Assembly: GCA_963920665.1 (NCBI GenBank)
Contig: OY987265.1
Location: forward strand, 39,375,001-39,439,000
Reading direction: 5' to 3'
Length of the DNA: 64,000 nt
DNA from: Straminergon stramineum
Lineage: Eukaryota > Streptophyta > Bryopsida > Hypnales > Calliergonaceae
A program made the position numbers and the translations under genes. The notes under the pieces are model-generated. The model worked only from the letters and a program-made list of their open reading frames with translations. It made no database searches and was not told the origin of the DNA. The stretch's first letter is position 1. The number at the start of each line of letters is the position of its first letter. Shown here in pieces: positions 1-11,999 of this stretch.

Positions 1-141
1 AAAAGTAAAACACAACAATGATGAAATTGAACAATATTTAATTATATCACAACAAATTTTTCCTTGAATTTCATATAGGAATCATTGTTGTGATTTTATA
101 AAAGTAGACAAAAAAATATAAATAAATATAAATAAATATAA

Positions 142-176
<35 letters not shown>

Positions 177-2295
177 CATGTGCTTAACATAGATCATGAA
201 AAAAATAATAGAGGAAATTTTAAAAATATACTAAAAAAATTGAAATATGATAATATGTTATCTATGTATATTCTATCTACACTATTAAAATAGGTGATTG
301 TTTTTTCTCTAGAATTTATTCAAAAACTTGAATATATACATATGTGTGTATGCATATATTGTATGTGAAAATAGAAAATTATAAATTATAAAAATAGAAT
401 CTAAAACTAAAACAAATAGAATAAAGACAAATTTTAAAACAATAAAACTTTTTTAAATAAAAAATAAAAATAAAGTCACATATAGTAATCAAAAGAAAAT
501 GAAATAAAAAAATATTGAAGAAACAAGTTTAGAACATCTACCAAAAAAACTTTGACTAGGTGCTTTGATTCTACCTTTTCACTTTAAATATTCTTAGTAA
601 ATTCAAAAAAATCAATTTGAAGATAATTTAAAAGATAAATAGTAATAAAAATTAAATGAATTAAATAAACACAATGTAGAGATGTAAAATTAAAATCATT
701 TCAAGGACAAGAATATTCAAATTAAAATAGCAAAGCAAGAGTTTTTTAATAGTAAACTTTTTTAGAGAAAATCTAAAACCTTTTCTCTAGACACCAAGCC
801 TTGTACATACATATGTATATTTGGAGTGACATTTGGATCTTAGCAACTGCCAAGTTGACCTCACAATTGATACTTTAATGCTTTTGCATATTAAATGCTA
901 TCATGTACAATACATTTGAACTTTTGAAGTTATTATTCTAGGATAAAAAGAATATATTAATTAGCAAGTGATCAAAGGTGATAATTCAAAATTAAGTACT
1001 CTAAAGTATATATTACAAGGATACACACATAGATGCAAAGCACTAAAAATTTAAAGATGTAACACTAAGCTAAGGGATCCAAGGATGAGAATTAGTGTAT
1101 AAGGACTTTGAAAAGCACATAAGCAAAAGCACAAACACCAAACTTTGGAAAAATTTAGCACATAGCACTTAGGGATTGTAGGTTTAGTATAAGCACACAA
1201 AAATTTCAAAATTCACATTCACTCATATAAGTGCAACCCACTACTAACAGCAAAGCATTACATGAGCAATAGGATGCAGTGCAAAGTACCACGGAAACAA
1301 GAGATCGAGTAAAAAAGAAATGCAAGTTTAGCAATAGGGCTAATTTATACTAGCTTTAGTTCTAATAGCACTAGAATTAAAACAAAGCACTTGAAAGAAA
1401 AAAAAAATCAAACACTACAAGAAGGTAAATGAGATTTTAAAAGTCATTGAAGTGGTAGCAAGGAACCTTTGCAAATTAGAAAGTATGTAAGCACAAAGAG
1501 CATTTAGTGCACTTTGAATTGAATCAAGAAAGCAAAATATTTCACATTTAACTTCTTTTGGACTAAACATCTACAAGGAGTGTCTCTTCCATTTCTTTGT
1601 GATGATCTCATCTTTAAGGAATACACTACATTGATTTTTGCAAATGCCTCCAGGTTTGCAACTTCATAAGTATTTCAATTCTAACAATTTGATTACTAAA
1701 TGTTTTGGTGTGATTTGCTAGTACAGTTTTAATAAAATAGAAATAGATTGTTTCACTGAAAATAGATAAATTTATATTGTTGTTGGTTCAATTCAAGGCC
1801 TTGATTGATTAGATTTAAAGATACATGTTTACATTATGATCTGAATGTACAAGTTGATATTTGACTACATTGATGTCATTGTGGCTTGAATGGTTGAGTT
1901 TGTGGATTATTTTGAATTGTTGAATGAGATGATCTATCATATTGTCTACTATGACATATTCAGTGATGTCTCATGCTATTGTTGTCTGGTATTGATATCT
2001 CATACTATTGCTTTTTATGCATTGATAGACGTTTTCATTACTTATGGTGATGGTATTTGATTTTTTTATCACTTGGGGTGCACACACACATGTGTGGTGT
2101 TTGTTAGACATTGTCTTGTGAGAATCAATAATTTTTGTTGTTTTGTTACAAAGCATCACTCAAAAAATGAGATTCTATTGTTTTACATCTTATTGTATTT
2201 TTGCCTAAACCAGTAAGAATTAATTCAAATTATTGTTTGTTGATTTTATTAAGAAAATCTTTATTGCAATAATTATTGATGAAAACTACTATAGT
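1..2295. other. AT-rich intergenic DNA with microsatellite
   Basis: No gene is visible. The stretch is strongly AT-rich with stop codons in all frames. A low-complexity tract lies at about 118-172: AAAT-type repeats that run into an uninterrupted TA repeat. Confidence 0.8.
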
Positions 2296-2298
2296 AAT

Positions 2299-2369
2299 AG
2301 TAAATATTTATATAGTGTGAAATGTCGAGAAATTAGTGAGGGGCAATCTAATTTCACTACTTAGTGTAG
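2299..2369. mobile_element. Truncated end of the TA-flanked MITE family
   Basis: This stretch closely matches the right end of the complete element at 3562-3792. It shares the segment reading AGTGTGAAATGTCGAGAA, followed by a diverged copy of the terminal repeat (GGCAATCTAATTTCACTA). I find no matching left terminal repeat about 230 bp upstream, so it looks like a decayed or truncated copy. Confidence 0.6.
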
Positions 2370-3240
2370 AGATCTCCAAATAATAACATCACGAGATCTC
2401 CCGATGTTTGTATGGATCTCTAGATGTTTGGGATTATCCCCCGATGACCATTTTTTTTTTCTCCTAATGACCATTATAGTAGTTTGCTCTTAAATCGACC
2501 ACCTTCTTCAAATCGACCCTAGATTTCAACTCAAAATGGACATTTATTGGTCCTTAAACCGTTAGTTTATACTTAATGAACGAATTAAGGATAAAAAGCA
2601 TACACATTCAAATTTGTAAGAGATCGCTTTAACGTTTGAATATAGATGGTTCATGCATGTGATTCAATCTAATTTTAAATGCACTCATAAGTGGATATTC
2701 TTGATATTATATTGATTTAAAGCGAACTCTAGTAGGCCAACTACTTTTTCGTGAATAAAAAATCTGTGAATTTAATTTGACACAAGCATGGTCGCATTTA
2801 GGAATATGGTTTGTTATTTATTGCAAATCCGCATGTTTATTCTTGGTTTTCCCACCTCTCATTATAAACCACATGTGTGTGCTTTTTGCCAAATCTATTG
2901 TCATAACTGGGTGCCTAGGACAGAATTTTTTTAAAATTCATAAGTAATTCAAAAAGACTTGGAAAAATACGAAACTACTTGTGCTCTAAGCCGCATGTAT
3001 TTTTCTTTCTCTGAAAAATAAACCAAAAATATTTTTGTCCACAGAAGCCCATGAAAAAAGCAGACCAGCCCTTAAATGGTCGCTTTAAGAGCAGACTACC
3101 TTATTCATTATGGACTTTCAAAAGTCTAGAAGTAGTTAAATGTGACATAACTGCTATAATTCAAGAATATATAGTCTCAAAATGGGAACACGTAGAGTAA
3201 AAGGGTTCTGAGGTTTATTTCTGTGGTCTCCTTTCAAGGT
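2370..3240. other. Intergenic DNA, nothing recognised
   Basis: AT-rich DNA with no long ORF, no terminal repeats and no match to the other repeat families in the window that I can see. Confidence 0.6.
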
Positions 3241-3269
3241 AAAGGGGGTTGATCATTGTTTCTCACTCC

Positions 3270-3411
3270 ATTCTGCTGATCGTAACTTATCCCAAGGTGC
3301 GTAACCAAGCCTCATAGAGATCTTCGATGAAATCAGAACAAGGTGGGGCCGCCGGAGGAGCTGGTTGTTGGATGGGGTCCGCCACCGGAAGCTCCGGCTG
3401 GCTGGTGGGTC
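3270..3411 (-). pseudogene. 3' fragment of a fourth trihelix gene copy
   Basis: Read on the minus strand, this segment is a near copy of the last exon of trihelix copy C (50,456-50,600). It includes the shared tail that encodes the sequence ending in LYEAWLRTLG in one frame. It has a 4-bp deletion after the repeated CCAGCCAGC motif, so the frame is shifted relative to B and C. It stops abruptly on both sides, next to the end of copy A, and is best read as a truncated duplicate. Confidence 0.65.
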
Positions 3412-3561
3412 CTGCACAGCGATCCAAAACTGGCTAAATTTCGCTCAGTTGCTAAGTTACATAATTTCTCAAAAAAAATCTTTCAAAAATGAACATTTGG
3501 CTAAATTCCCTGAAGTAGTTCTGGGATCACCGAGAACCTATCTCCTCTTGGAGGTTATATA

Positions 3562-3792
3562 CACAAAATAGTGAAATTAGGTTGCCTGACATTAAGAAAG
3601 TTACTTTACAAGCCATCAAAGTCAACAAATATTTCTAAAAATATTTTCATTTGTACACATGGAAGTTCATAAGTCCCAATTACAACAATATCTAATTCAA
3701 AAGTAGTGCATTCTTGTACAATAACTGAAAATATTTAAATAGTGTCAAATGTCGAGAATTAGTGTGGGGCAACCTAATTTCACTATTTTGTG
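3562..3792. mobile_element. MITE with 25-bp terminal inverted repeats and TA flanks
   Basis: The ends are perfect inverted repeats starting CACAAAATAGTGAAATTAGG, each flanked by TA (3560-3561 and 3793-3794). The element is 231 bp long and has no coding capacity. A second complete copy in the opposite orientation lies at 54,704-54,936, and a fragment at 2299-2369. The TA target site suggests mobilisation by a Tc1/mariner-type transposase, but none is present in the window. It sits at the 3' edge of the trihelix copy A unit. Confidence 0.8.
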
Positions 3793-4389
3793 TAGTCCAT
3801 TGTGTCACCGGCAGGCCAATAGAACCCAAAGATGACAAATCTTCCAGAACACCATGTCTGTCTTGTTTAGTGTGCACATGTTTATTTCACAATGAAAAGG
3901 GAGATCACAATCCGATGATTCTGCAAGTTCTAAGACACAACATTCATCCACGTACAGAAAATGAACTATAGTAAGAGAGTTACAGCAATATAATATGATA
4001 TATTATTTTAGACGGAGTTTAGTCTTGAGCAAATGTCTCCCAAAGTAGACACAAAGTACGCGAGCATCAAAACTTCGTCGTGAAATCGGTGTAAAATCAG
4101 TTTGTCCTCGCTAAAAGGTTCGACAGCACTCCACTCATAGAATGCGTAGTAACTACAGTAGTTCACCCTATAATAAGTTACATCTTTTATCATCTTAGCC
4201 TGCCAAGAAATCCTCGATTTGTCGGAGCAGAAAGGACGCGTGCGAGTAGCAGGCAACTCACTGGATTGACTGGAACCACTTCCAAGCAGACCGTCTTCTT
4301 CCATTTTTTCCTTTCGGGGCACAAATTGAAGATTCTGTTGCACACAAGAGAACCTGGAAACCTCACTTACGGTGTCGCAAGGAAGTTGT

Positions 4390-7186
4390 TTAACCAATCT
4401 TCATCAAAGCTTGAAAGCGGCACTTGGATGGAATCATCCCACAGTTGGGGCGCTGCTGGAGGAGCTTGTGGTTGGAGGGGGTCCGCCACCAGAAGTTCCA
4501 GCTGGCTGGCTGGTGGGTCCTGCAGCGGCAGCGGGAGAGCGTTACCCAGATATTAGCTCCACGTGTCAGGGCTACATGGTAGGACACTACTGTAGCTGCC
4601 GCAGAGCCACGTGCCACAGAGGCGCATTGAAGTACGTTTGAACTTTTGTACTTTTGTACTGTTGACATTGCAAGCAGGTGACCGCCGGAATCTCCGGAGA
4701 TTTTTGAAAAAAAAAAAAAAAGTCACCAATCCATCCCGGAAGCCCAGCTGGAGGCGCATCGCCTTCCTTTGAATATTCTTCACTTCCATACTTCCTCGCA
4801 TGTCCCTCCTTCACTTGTACGCATCTCCTCCGAACCGACTGACCATAGTGAGTAACTCCCAAACGAAATCGAAGAATTCCCATAAAGCGCTCTGCTCCAT
4901 CTTCCCAATTTCCCAAGTAGAAACGCCTGTCCAGGTCTGAGGAGCTCTACCACTACTAACCCCAGCTCCTCGCTTGTAAGCCACAGAGTATTATGACAGC
5001 TTGATGCCACAGAGCTCGCGGTCGCTTTTGAATCCAATATCCGCCTTGTTGAAGTCAGTATCACTACTCGGTGTGATTCAGATTACAGTCGCAGCTGTCG
5101 CTCCTTCCTTGGCTTGGAGTAAACACGAATTCTTTCCGCTGGATGCCGACTCCATATTCTAGCCTCCACTGAAAAAAAACATCACCCTCCCTCCTCCCCA
5201 TCCCCAAAAACAAACAAAAGAAGAAAGCAAGAAAGCAAGCACTGAAGAATGAGAACCAAACAATAAGTGAAGAGAACAAAAGAAGCGAAGAGAGGAAAAG
5301 GGAAGAGAAGGAAAAGAATGAGAAGCAGAGGAAAAAAGCGGAGAGAAGAAAAGAGGTGCAACAAGAGGGCGGAAGAAAATAAAACTCATAGAAGAGGAGG
5401 AAAATGGACGAATCAATTAAATGCATGAAAGGAACATTGGACAACACTCAAGAAAGGCAAAAAGGGGAAAAAAAGACAAGATCATCTATGCTACCGAACT
5501 TCAAGAAGAAAAATACACAACAACTTCAAACTCGAAATCAGGGTGCGAAAACGAGTCGTTTGAAAGCACAAAAAGTTCAAGACCGAAACAGCAAAAGACC
5601 TCGCACTCACAAAAGTCGACCAAAAAAACTGCATTCCCAACAAACACAAATTTCATGGCAATGACCTGTTGAAGATTGAAAACAGAAGCTAATTCTAATG
5701 TAGCTCCATGAATGACTAGCAAGCTTGTATTTGTGCTTCAAAGACCCATAGCATGACACCACACTCACGCATGGAAAATACAAAACTCAACATTAACTTC
5801 AAAGGACAAGCATTGTGTGAAGCACATACCACCAAGGTGGGCTCGCCCTGGTCAATCCGGTCAGGCACGACGGGAGGCTGAAGACCTGCAAGTCCATTTT
5901 CAACAACATAAGACGACAACATCCAAAAGCAGAGGTACAAAATGTCGAAGCAGAAGGTCAAGTACAGGCTCCATTAACCATACATCCCAATAGAGGTTCC
6001 GTTCACTATACAGGTGACCTAGGATTTTCTGCTTCGTGTGAGAGCACCTCAACTATTTGACATTGAATTTTTGGCACTTCAGGTTTAGCTTAAACGAAAA
6101 TAGATGTGACGCAAGTTTCTAGATGCTTGTAGGGAAAGGTTCAAAGTTGATTTGTACGGTGAAGGGTTAATTAGCATTGCATCCAACACATGAGATAGAC
6201 AGGGGCAGAAAAAGCCATTTGCTTTACCCAAAGTTGAGGTGTCGATTACGAAACCAGTGCAATTTGACGAGCTTCCAGCTCCGTTCGTTTCCAGTTTCTT
6301 CTTGGGTCTGGGTGGGCAGTCATCGCGAATCTTATTGAACCAAGCTTCCGTCAACCGAGTTGACACCTTCAATTTGCCAAAGTCATTCTCATTCAGCTCC
6401 TTGAACTCCTTCAGCTGCTCATCACAGTACTCCTTTATTTTGCTGAATGACTTCTTGAGCGTGTCCATCCTCCGTCGACACTCATGCCCCGTCCTGTCTG
6501 GCACCACCTCAGCTACGGCATCCCAATATGAGTCACTAGCAGTGCCCTGCTCCATTCGGGTCCAGACCTTGTTCGTGTTCGAAACTGCTCTCAACAGGTC
6601 ATCTGTGTCCTTTTTAGCCCAATTCTTTCCACGAATCCTGCGCTTCTTCTGGGCCACACCAGTCCCTTCTCCTGCATTGTCATTGAAAATTCCTGAGTTT
6701 GGGGACGAAAACGTCGAACTCTCGAAGGGCAGCTCAATGACCCTGCCTCCGTCGCTGGGTTTCATGGGAAGAGAAAGATCCTCTTCCAGAACAGCTTCAC
6801 TTTGAGCTCCGTCTCCATGCTTGCTCATCCCGTCGCCTACCGGTCTGTGAGTCGGAGCAGGGGGCGAGGTCTCCATCCCAACCACTGATATGCACAAAAG
6901 AGTACCACAACAAGTTAGCTACACAGGATCAGAGATGCAAGATACATGAGCATGGAATTAATGCACATCGATTTCAGCTGCCAATAGAAGGCTGCATATA
7001 TATTCCATACAGCAAAAGTTGCACATGAGCCTTACCTTGTTCTATAACTTCCATGGCACCGGAGGCCGGTGAGTCAACAATAGAAGTCTCGAAAACACCA
7101 GTTTTTGACACAGCGTCCTGCTTCTCCCGAGCGCGCGCTGCCAAAACGCTCTCCAGCACCATGGGGTCATCCATCTCAGTCATCAT
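4390..7186 (-). CDS. Trihelix (Myb/SANT-like) DNA-binding protein, copy A
   Basis: Model: exons 7186-7036, 6884-6228, 5885-5830, 5665-5611, 4926-4815 and 4519-4390 on the minus strand. All junctions are GT-AG and the phases agree (1, 1, 0, 1, 2), giving 386 codons plus stop. The large exon carries a basic stretch (KKRRIRGKNW) and then a trihelix/Myb-SANT-like domain with the spaced tryptophans and the GRTGHECRRRMDTLKK helix, so it is probably a nuclear transcription regulator. Exon 5-6 sequence is hydrophobic/amphipathic (EQSALWEFFDFVWELL). The start is chosen at the double ATG of exon 2, because upstream of it the shared frame is broken by a net 10-bp insertion relative to B and C. If the splice to exon 4 is skipped, the protein would end at 6085 instead. 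The last exon is also open in an acidic, proline-rich frame ending at 4367, so the C-terminus is less sure than the domain. Confidence 0.65.
5159..5500. repeat. Long purine/pyrimidine tract inside the trihelix unit
   Basis: GA-rich on the plus strand, hence CT-rich in the sense of the trihelix gene. The same tract is in copies B (about 39,760-40,110) and C (about 49,400-49,740). It lies between exons 5 and 6 and so is most likely intronic. Several open frames through it encode only S/F/L-rich low-complexity peptides and are not counted as genes. Confidence 0.7.
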
Positions 7187-7720
7187 TTCTGAGGGAGTTC
7201 TTACTTGGACACAATGCCCAGTTAGTTAAGAGTGCGAATTCTTTACACAGAAGTACGTCTTGGTCCTTGGCAATGAATAAAACCTGAAATAGAGAAACAT
7301 ATTTGAGAAAGACACCCAAGTCCAATTGAAGATCAATCAGAAACGAAACACACAAGAGATCCCTCGAGTGCTAGGCGATTCGGCACACATGGAGTTGGTA
7401 ACACAGCCTCACAAGTCGACCGACTGCGATAATCGAACATGGAAACAGGGGAATACCAAGATTCACTCCAGAAGTACAATTGCGAACACCTCGCCCACAA
7501 ACATTGTAGGGTTCTACTGTACACCAAGAGGCTCCTCTCACAATTGCGAATCGCGTGTCGACTTCCTTTGAAAATGGTTTTAACAAGAGGCACTTGCAAA
7601 CTCACTAAAAAATAACATACGGTTGGGAACAAGCAGATCAGATTGTACCTTGGGGCCTTGATTTCGTTCTTGTAAGGAGAACCCCAAATCCCGAAACCTC
7701 CGAAAGCTTCTTGTGCTCAC

Positions 7721-7899
7721 CTAGTTGCCTCCTCCGTGCTAATCAAGCGCAGAGTTCGTCTCACCAATTCGCTAGCAACCACACGGTGCGAAATTGGCTT
7801 TCGATTTCCGAGGTCCGACGATGAATAGACGTGATGCTTACCTATGCCGACAAAATTGGAAGGGCACACACTTGCTGCAAGCTTCTCAGCTTCCACCAT
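7721..7899 (-). other. Conserved upstream ORF/exon of trihelix copy A
   Basis: An ATG-started frame (MVEAEKLAASV...) of 60 codons is conserved with copy C at 47,035-47,213. Its stop codon overlaps a splice-donor-like GTGAGC in both copies. As an exon it would end in phase 2, which does not fit the phase-0 entry of the next exon. It may instead be an upstream ORF in a leader, or belong to a splice form I cannot resolve. Copy B has a 1-bp insertion that destroys the frame. Confidence 0.4.
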
Positions 7900-8215
7900 A
7901 ACTGATCCTTATCGGACTTGCTACAGTACCGAAATTCATACAAACAATGGCTTTAAATGCAAAACTCTGCTTTGATGTTTGGACTTAGCGGACTTAGTCA
8001 TAATTTATCGGAACTGCTACAGTGAACAGTTGTCGGAGGAAGACTGGAGTCGGGTCAGAGAACTATTTCTGTGGCAACCTTGTGAGCTTGCATTCATCGT
8101 TTAGGGTTTGGGATAATAGAATTTGGAGAATGCTCTTGATAACGGATTCTTGCGGTTCCTTGCTTTGCAGATTAGTTAGGGTACCAGCTTGAAAGTTTGG
8201 TATGAACAACCCAGT

Positions 8216-9443
8216 GGCTCGCCGAGCACCACCAGGAAAGCTTGCTCTTCAATGCTCAGCCTCTGCAATAGCTCTCTCGTTTGGAATTGATTACCTGTAG
8301 AATGATGAGCATTGAGTTGTGTTCTTCTCGTGCTGGATTTTGTGCTTCGGTGGTCAGGCAGTGGTGAGGGATCAATCTTTTCTAATGTCATGTTAGATGC
8401 GACCCAGAATGACGTTGGTGCTTATTATAGCCGCAATGCGTTGTTGTCAATTTCAATAGTTTGTTTTGCTACTATGAAGTCGAGCATGGAAGTAGAGGAA
8501 CAGGTTTATTCTAACCGCAAGCCTGAACTCTAAACCCTGCAACCCTGCAAATCACAAGGGTTAAATTATCTGACTTAGCAGTTTTTCTGTTGAAGACAGA
8601 ATTTGGCTTCCGAACATGTGAGCAATTGGCCTGTGGTGACAATCAAAGTCAATTTGGTGGAATTCTACAACTCTACACAACGATACGTTTGTGAGTCACA
8701 CAATTGAGAACTGAAGCAACCAATGTTGGTGGGGTCTTGACAAACGTGAAGCTCAAATGCTGTTGAATGGCCTGCACTAAAATCCTGGAGCATTGAGGGA
8801 TCGTAACATCGAAACAGAGACGGCATCGGAATCAAACGAAGAATGAAGCACGATGATAACAGTAGAAGCATAATTATACCTACCTATATCCACGCAGACA
8901 AAAAAACACAGGAACTAAAAGTGCCATATCAACTTTGTTTTTTCGTAAGCTCATCCACATGAGAATCCTTCCATATGATCCCTTCTCACGGAGAACAAGC
9001 ATGGACTGAAACAGCGAACTAGAGAAAAGCATGAATTACAAAAGCACGAAGTACAAGCCTCAATGCCTCAATGGTCGTCCACATGTGCCGATGGGTAAAG
9101 CAGCTTCCCTTGGAAGTGATCATTAATGAAGGTTAAAGTTTTCTTTTCTTTTCAACAAAACTCTGCGTCACATGCAATAGTTTCTGTACAATTCTAAATA
9201 AAAAGCATTGGAAAGATAGCCAAACCGTTGTTCATCTCGAGATAGACCTAACCAAAAACTATGAAATCATGCAATTCAATCTTTGTTATGGTACAGATAT
9301 CTGCTGATCAATTCAATAGCTTTGAACTGGGAGCAAGGAATAACGCCAGCACATGCGGCAGAAAAACAAGTGCGTTGGTACAGGTGGGTGTCAAATGACT
9401 GCATTCTACGCATGCACCGAGTCACTAGATATGGTCGATGTTA
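8216..9443. other. Spacer between trihelix unit and coiled-coil gene
   Basis: No convincing gene is seen. Short ORFs on both strands (for example minus 8176-8391 and plus 8312-8533) lack recognisable domains. The interval likely contains the promoter side of trihelix copy A and the 3' flank of the coiled-coil gene. Confidence 0.5.
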
Positions 9444-11479
9444 TCACGGAATTTTCGTCCTGAAATACACTTCCTTCTCTTCTGCACTCTTCGTTGAAGT
9501 AGTGCCATCTGGGGTTGTTGCATTCACCATCCCCGGCTGTGGAAACCACGGAGACACGGCCAGGAACGTCATGCGCCGTGCAATGCCAATCCAAAAGCTA
9601 CCAATCACAAAGGGTATGGACCAAGGGCCCTTCACCCTGTCGAAGCTCTCCCCTGCCTGCCCCAACACTTCCAATCCTACCACGCACAGCAGCATCACCG
9701 CCACACTCATCCACTTGTGGAGAAATGATTTATCACTCGGTTTGTGGTCAATCCAGTTGCGGAGTGACATTTCGGGTGACTCTTTTGTAGGTGAATTGTT
9801 GGGGCATTGATCTGAAATGAGCAGCATTTGGCCTTCCACCTGGTCTGGGACAACCCAAGTACGCTCAAGGTCTTGGGTGAGGTCGACGAGGTGACGGGAT
9901 TGTATCTCCTCTCTCGCCCACCGTAGAAACTCTGGGCGACCCCCACACACGAGGCGGATGACGAGGTTTCTTTGCTTCTGCTGGATTTCCTGGATTTGTT
10001 TCTCCTTGGCAGCCAGCTTTCGCTCTGTCTCCTCCGCTGCCATCCTGTTCTCTTCCAGGGCCTTTGCAAGTTCTTTCAAATCCCTGAAATCAAGAAAATA
10101 AGCATGAAATATTTCAGCCACTGAAGCACCTTTTTCCTTAACAGATGCTAAGATACAGTATTGACAAGGTACTATTCCAGTCTGCACTCATTTGAAACCG
10201 TCGGAGCATATATCATAATCTTATTTCCATCCCTCTTGTTGGAACTTTATATAACCCTCCAAACACCGAGGATTATGGCTTAGAAATGACTAAGTCGGTT
10301 GATCATAGGATAATAACATTCACATGGGCCGGAATCAGCAAAACCCTTGCCACGTGGTTGTCAAAAGCCCATATGACATACTAAAAACTACTAAAAAAGC
10401 ATGAAAACCAATTTGTGCTCTTGGTCCTTCAGGGGATAAAGAATGGGATCATGGGCACCAAGCCTTAGGGCATCACAGAGCCTTCCTAAAGAATGTTACC
10501 AGATGTCAATTCAGTGGAAGAATCACATTATTTCCTGCAAGTACATTTCCATAGCAACAATCTTCTTTCAAGACGCCACTCAAATCCTAAGAAAATCCTA
10601 AGCAAAGCCGGGTGGTTGCGGTTGTGATATTTCAATGCATGAGTAACAATTGAAATTGAAATCGGGGAGTATAACAAGACTGCTTCAATTTACCTTCTGG
10701 ATAGGTCGTGCTCTTGCTTGAGGTCTCCGAGAGCGAGATGGCATTCCTCCTGGACTCTCTGCAACGCAAGTGTGGCATCCTGAATCTTCTGTCTCTCCAC
10801 GACCATAAACCCTTGCTCGCCCTCAACAATGTTCGCAATGGGAACCAAGATGCGGTTGATAATAGTTCGCAAGCGTTCTTCCGCTTCACCGTTAGGTGAA
10901 CTGGCGTATCGTGTATCCGCAATTTCCTGTCACTCCATTCAAAAAATAAACACACTTCAGACCAGTTGCTATCCTCTTTCACAGTAAGGTTAGCAAAAAT
11001 CTAAAGCCTCCTTTTACACACTTCGTTTGCATTCAGCAAAGCTACAACCCCAACCTCGTTTACTGCGAAACGTATAATTTCTACGAATTGCATGCGAATT
11101 TCTAGCAAGCGATAGTACATCAAAGCTCCACGAGAACCCCTGAACTTGGAAAACGAGAGAGAGACGCTACCACAAGAAGGTGTTGCACAGATGATTCGCT
11201 CCAAACTGAGGGATACGATCGCATGAAGCGCTCGAGCGATTGCATCATTTTCATGGAGACTTCTTCGTTTTCCATCTCCTCGATTTCACCCAGCCCTTTG
11301 GGTGAAACACTCTTCGCCATAAACATTCGATGATGATCCCTCTGGGGTAAATTGAACGAAGCCTTCGACCTTGTTTGCTGCACCGCCAAACCTCCTACGT
11401 CTTGCAATGATTTTTCCATCCTCAAAATCCTCAATGCCTTGGTCAATTCAATGGTGCGCTCAACAACATCTTGAGCAAT
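9444..11479 (-). CDS. Coiled-coil protein with hydrophobic C-terminus, function unknown
   Basis: Three coding exons are well supported: 11,479-11,171, 10,926-10,694 and 10,083-9,444. Each is bounded by CAG acceptors and GT donors, and the phases agree (0 then 2). They encode about 393 residues. The middle is a Glu/Lys/Gln-rich coiled coil (exon 3 end into exon 4, around EENRMAAEETERKLAAKEK). The C-terminal third holds two hydrophobic segments (around SVAVMLLCVVGLEVL and IPFVIGSFWIGIA), suggesting a membrane-anchored protein. The start is unresolved: the first exon entered by the acceptor at 11,480 begins in phase 0 but I find no upstream exon with an ATG in matching phase. Translation might begin at the in-frame ATG about 24 codons into the exon. 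I recognise no named family. Confidence 0.6.
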
Positions 11480-11950
11480 CTGTTGACACCACAATTGACA
11501 CTACATTGGACACTCTGTATCCCAGTTCAGCCCTAAATTCGCAATCAAGCCATTCTCGTAACCATTACTTCCAGGACAAAGCACAGACACACGTCCTTGA
11601 GGTCATCTCCATCTCGAAAAAATCTTCAATTCTCTTACAATTCGCGACAAAACCAAGTGCCGCACAAATCGTAACGCAACCTCCAGAACTCCAATTGAAG
11701 TTCATAAGCAAATTGCCGTCCGTGTTTGCGAAATGAATGAGTTCTGCTATCAACTTGAATGCAAATTGTGAGCAAAACACACAAAGGAATGGTTAGATTT
11801 TGGAGACAAAAAGTAGGAGGCACCAAACGCAGAGCGACTGAAGCGCCCCTAACGAGGCGAAGAAGAAGAAGGCCAGTTGTTGGTTTCTTTATTTGAACAT
11901 TCCGGTGACGTCGAATGCTTCGGAACATAACGCCGGTTGCGGAATCTTAA
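11480..11950 (-). other. Probable 5' leader exon/intron of the coiled-coil gene
   Basis: GC content is higher than in the AT-rich DNA beyond 12 kb. It contains a strong donor (AATT followed by GTAAGA at about 11,650 on the minus strand) and the acceptor used by the first coding exon. Two ATG-started frames run into the donor in phases 1 and 2, neither of which is compatible with the downstream exon, so it is more likely untranslated leader. Confidence 0.4.
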
Positions 11951-11999
11951 ACCTTTTGAGAGCTGGCGTGGCTTTCAAAGAGTTAAACCCGGGAACTCG

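Larger units (their letters stand above)
3797..8215 (-). repeat. Trihelix gene unit, copy A of a three-copy dispersed duplication
   Basis: The whole unit, with leader, introns, exons and 3' region, is similar to 37,050-41,490 (B) and 46,830-50,985 (C), which lie in inverse orientation to it. Similarity includes non-coding DNA, so these are segmental duplicates and not retrocopies. The low-coordinate end abuts the MITE at 3562-3792. The high-coordinate end runs to about 8215, as does its counterpart in B; C starts about 70 bp further in. Confidence 0.75.

Noticed and set aside
5064..5447. Ser/Phe/Leu-rich ORFs in the pyrimidine tract, also near 39,774-40,135 and 49,408-49,871
   Set aside because: Low-complexity translation of a CT-rich intron tract with no domain and no conserved frame.
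6239..6805. 188-codon plus-strand ORF
   Set aside because: Antisense shadow of the trihelix exon; the same shadow appears in copy C, as expected from shared coding sequence.
3797..8215. Trihelix unit as an intact PIF/Harbinger transposon (these can encode Myb-like proteins)
   Set aside because: No transposase, terminal inverted repeats or target duplication bound the unit, and the three copies have different edges.
9283..9810. 175-codon plus-strand ORF
   Set aside because: Shadow of the last exon of the minus-strand coiled-coil gene, whose splice phases are consistent.
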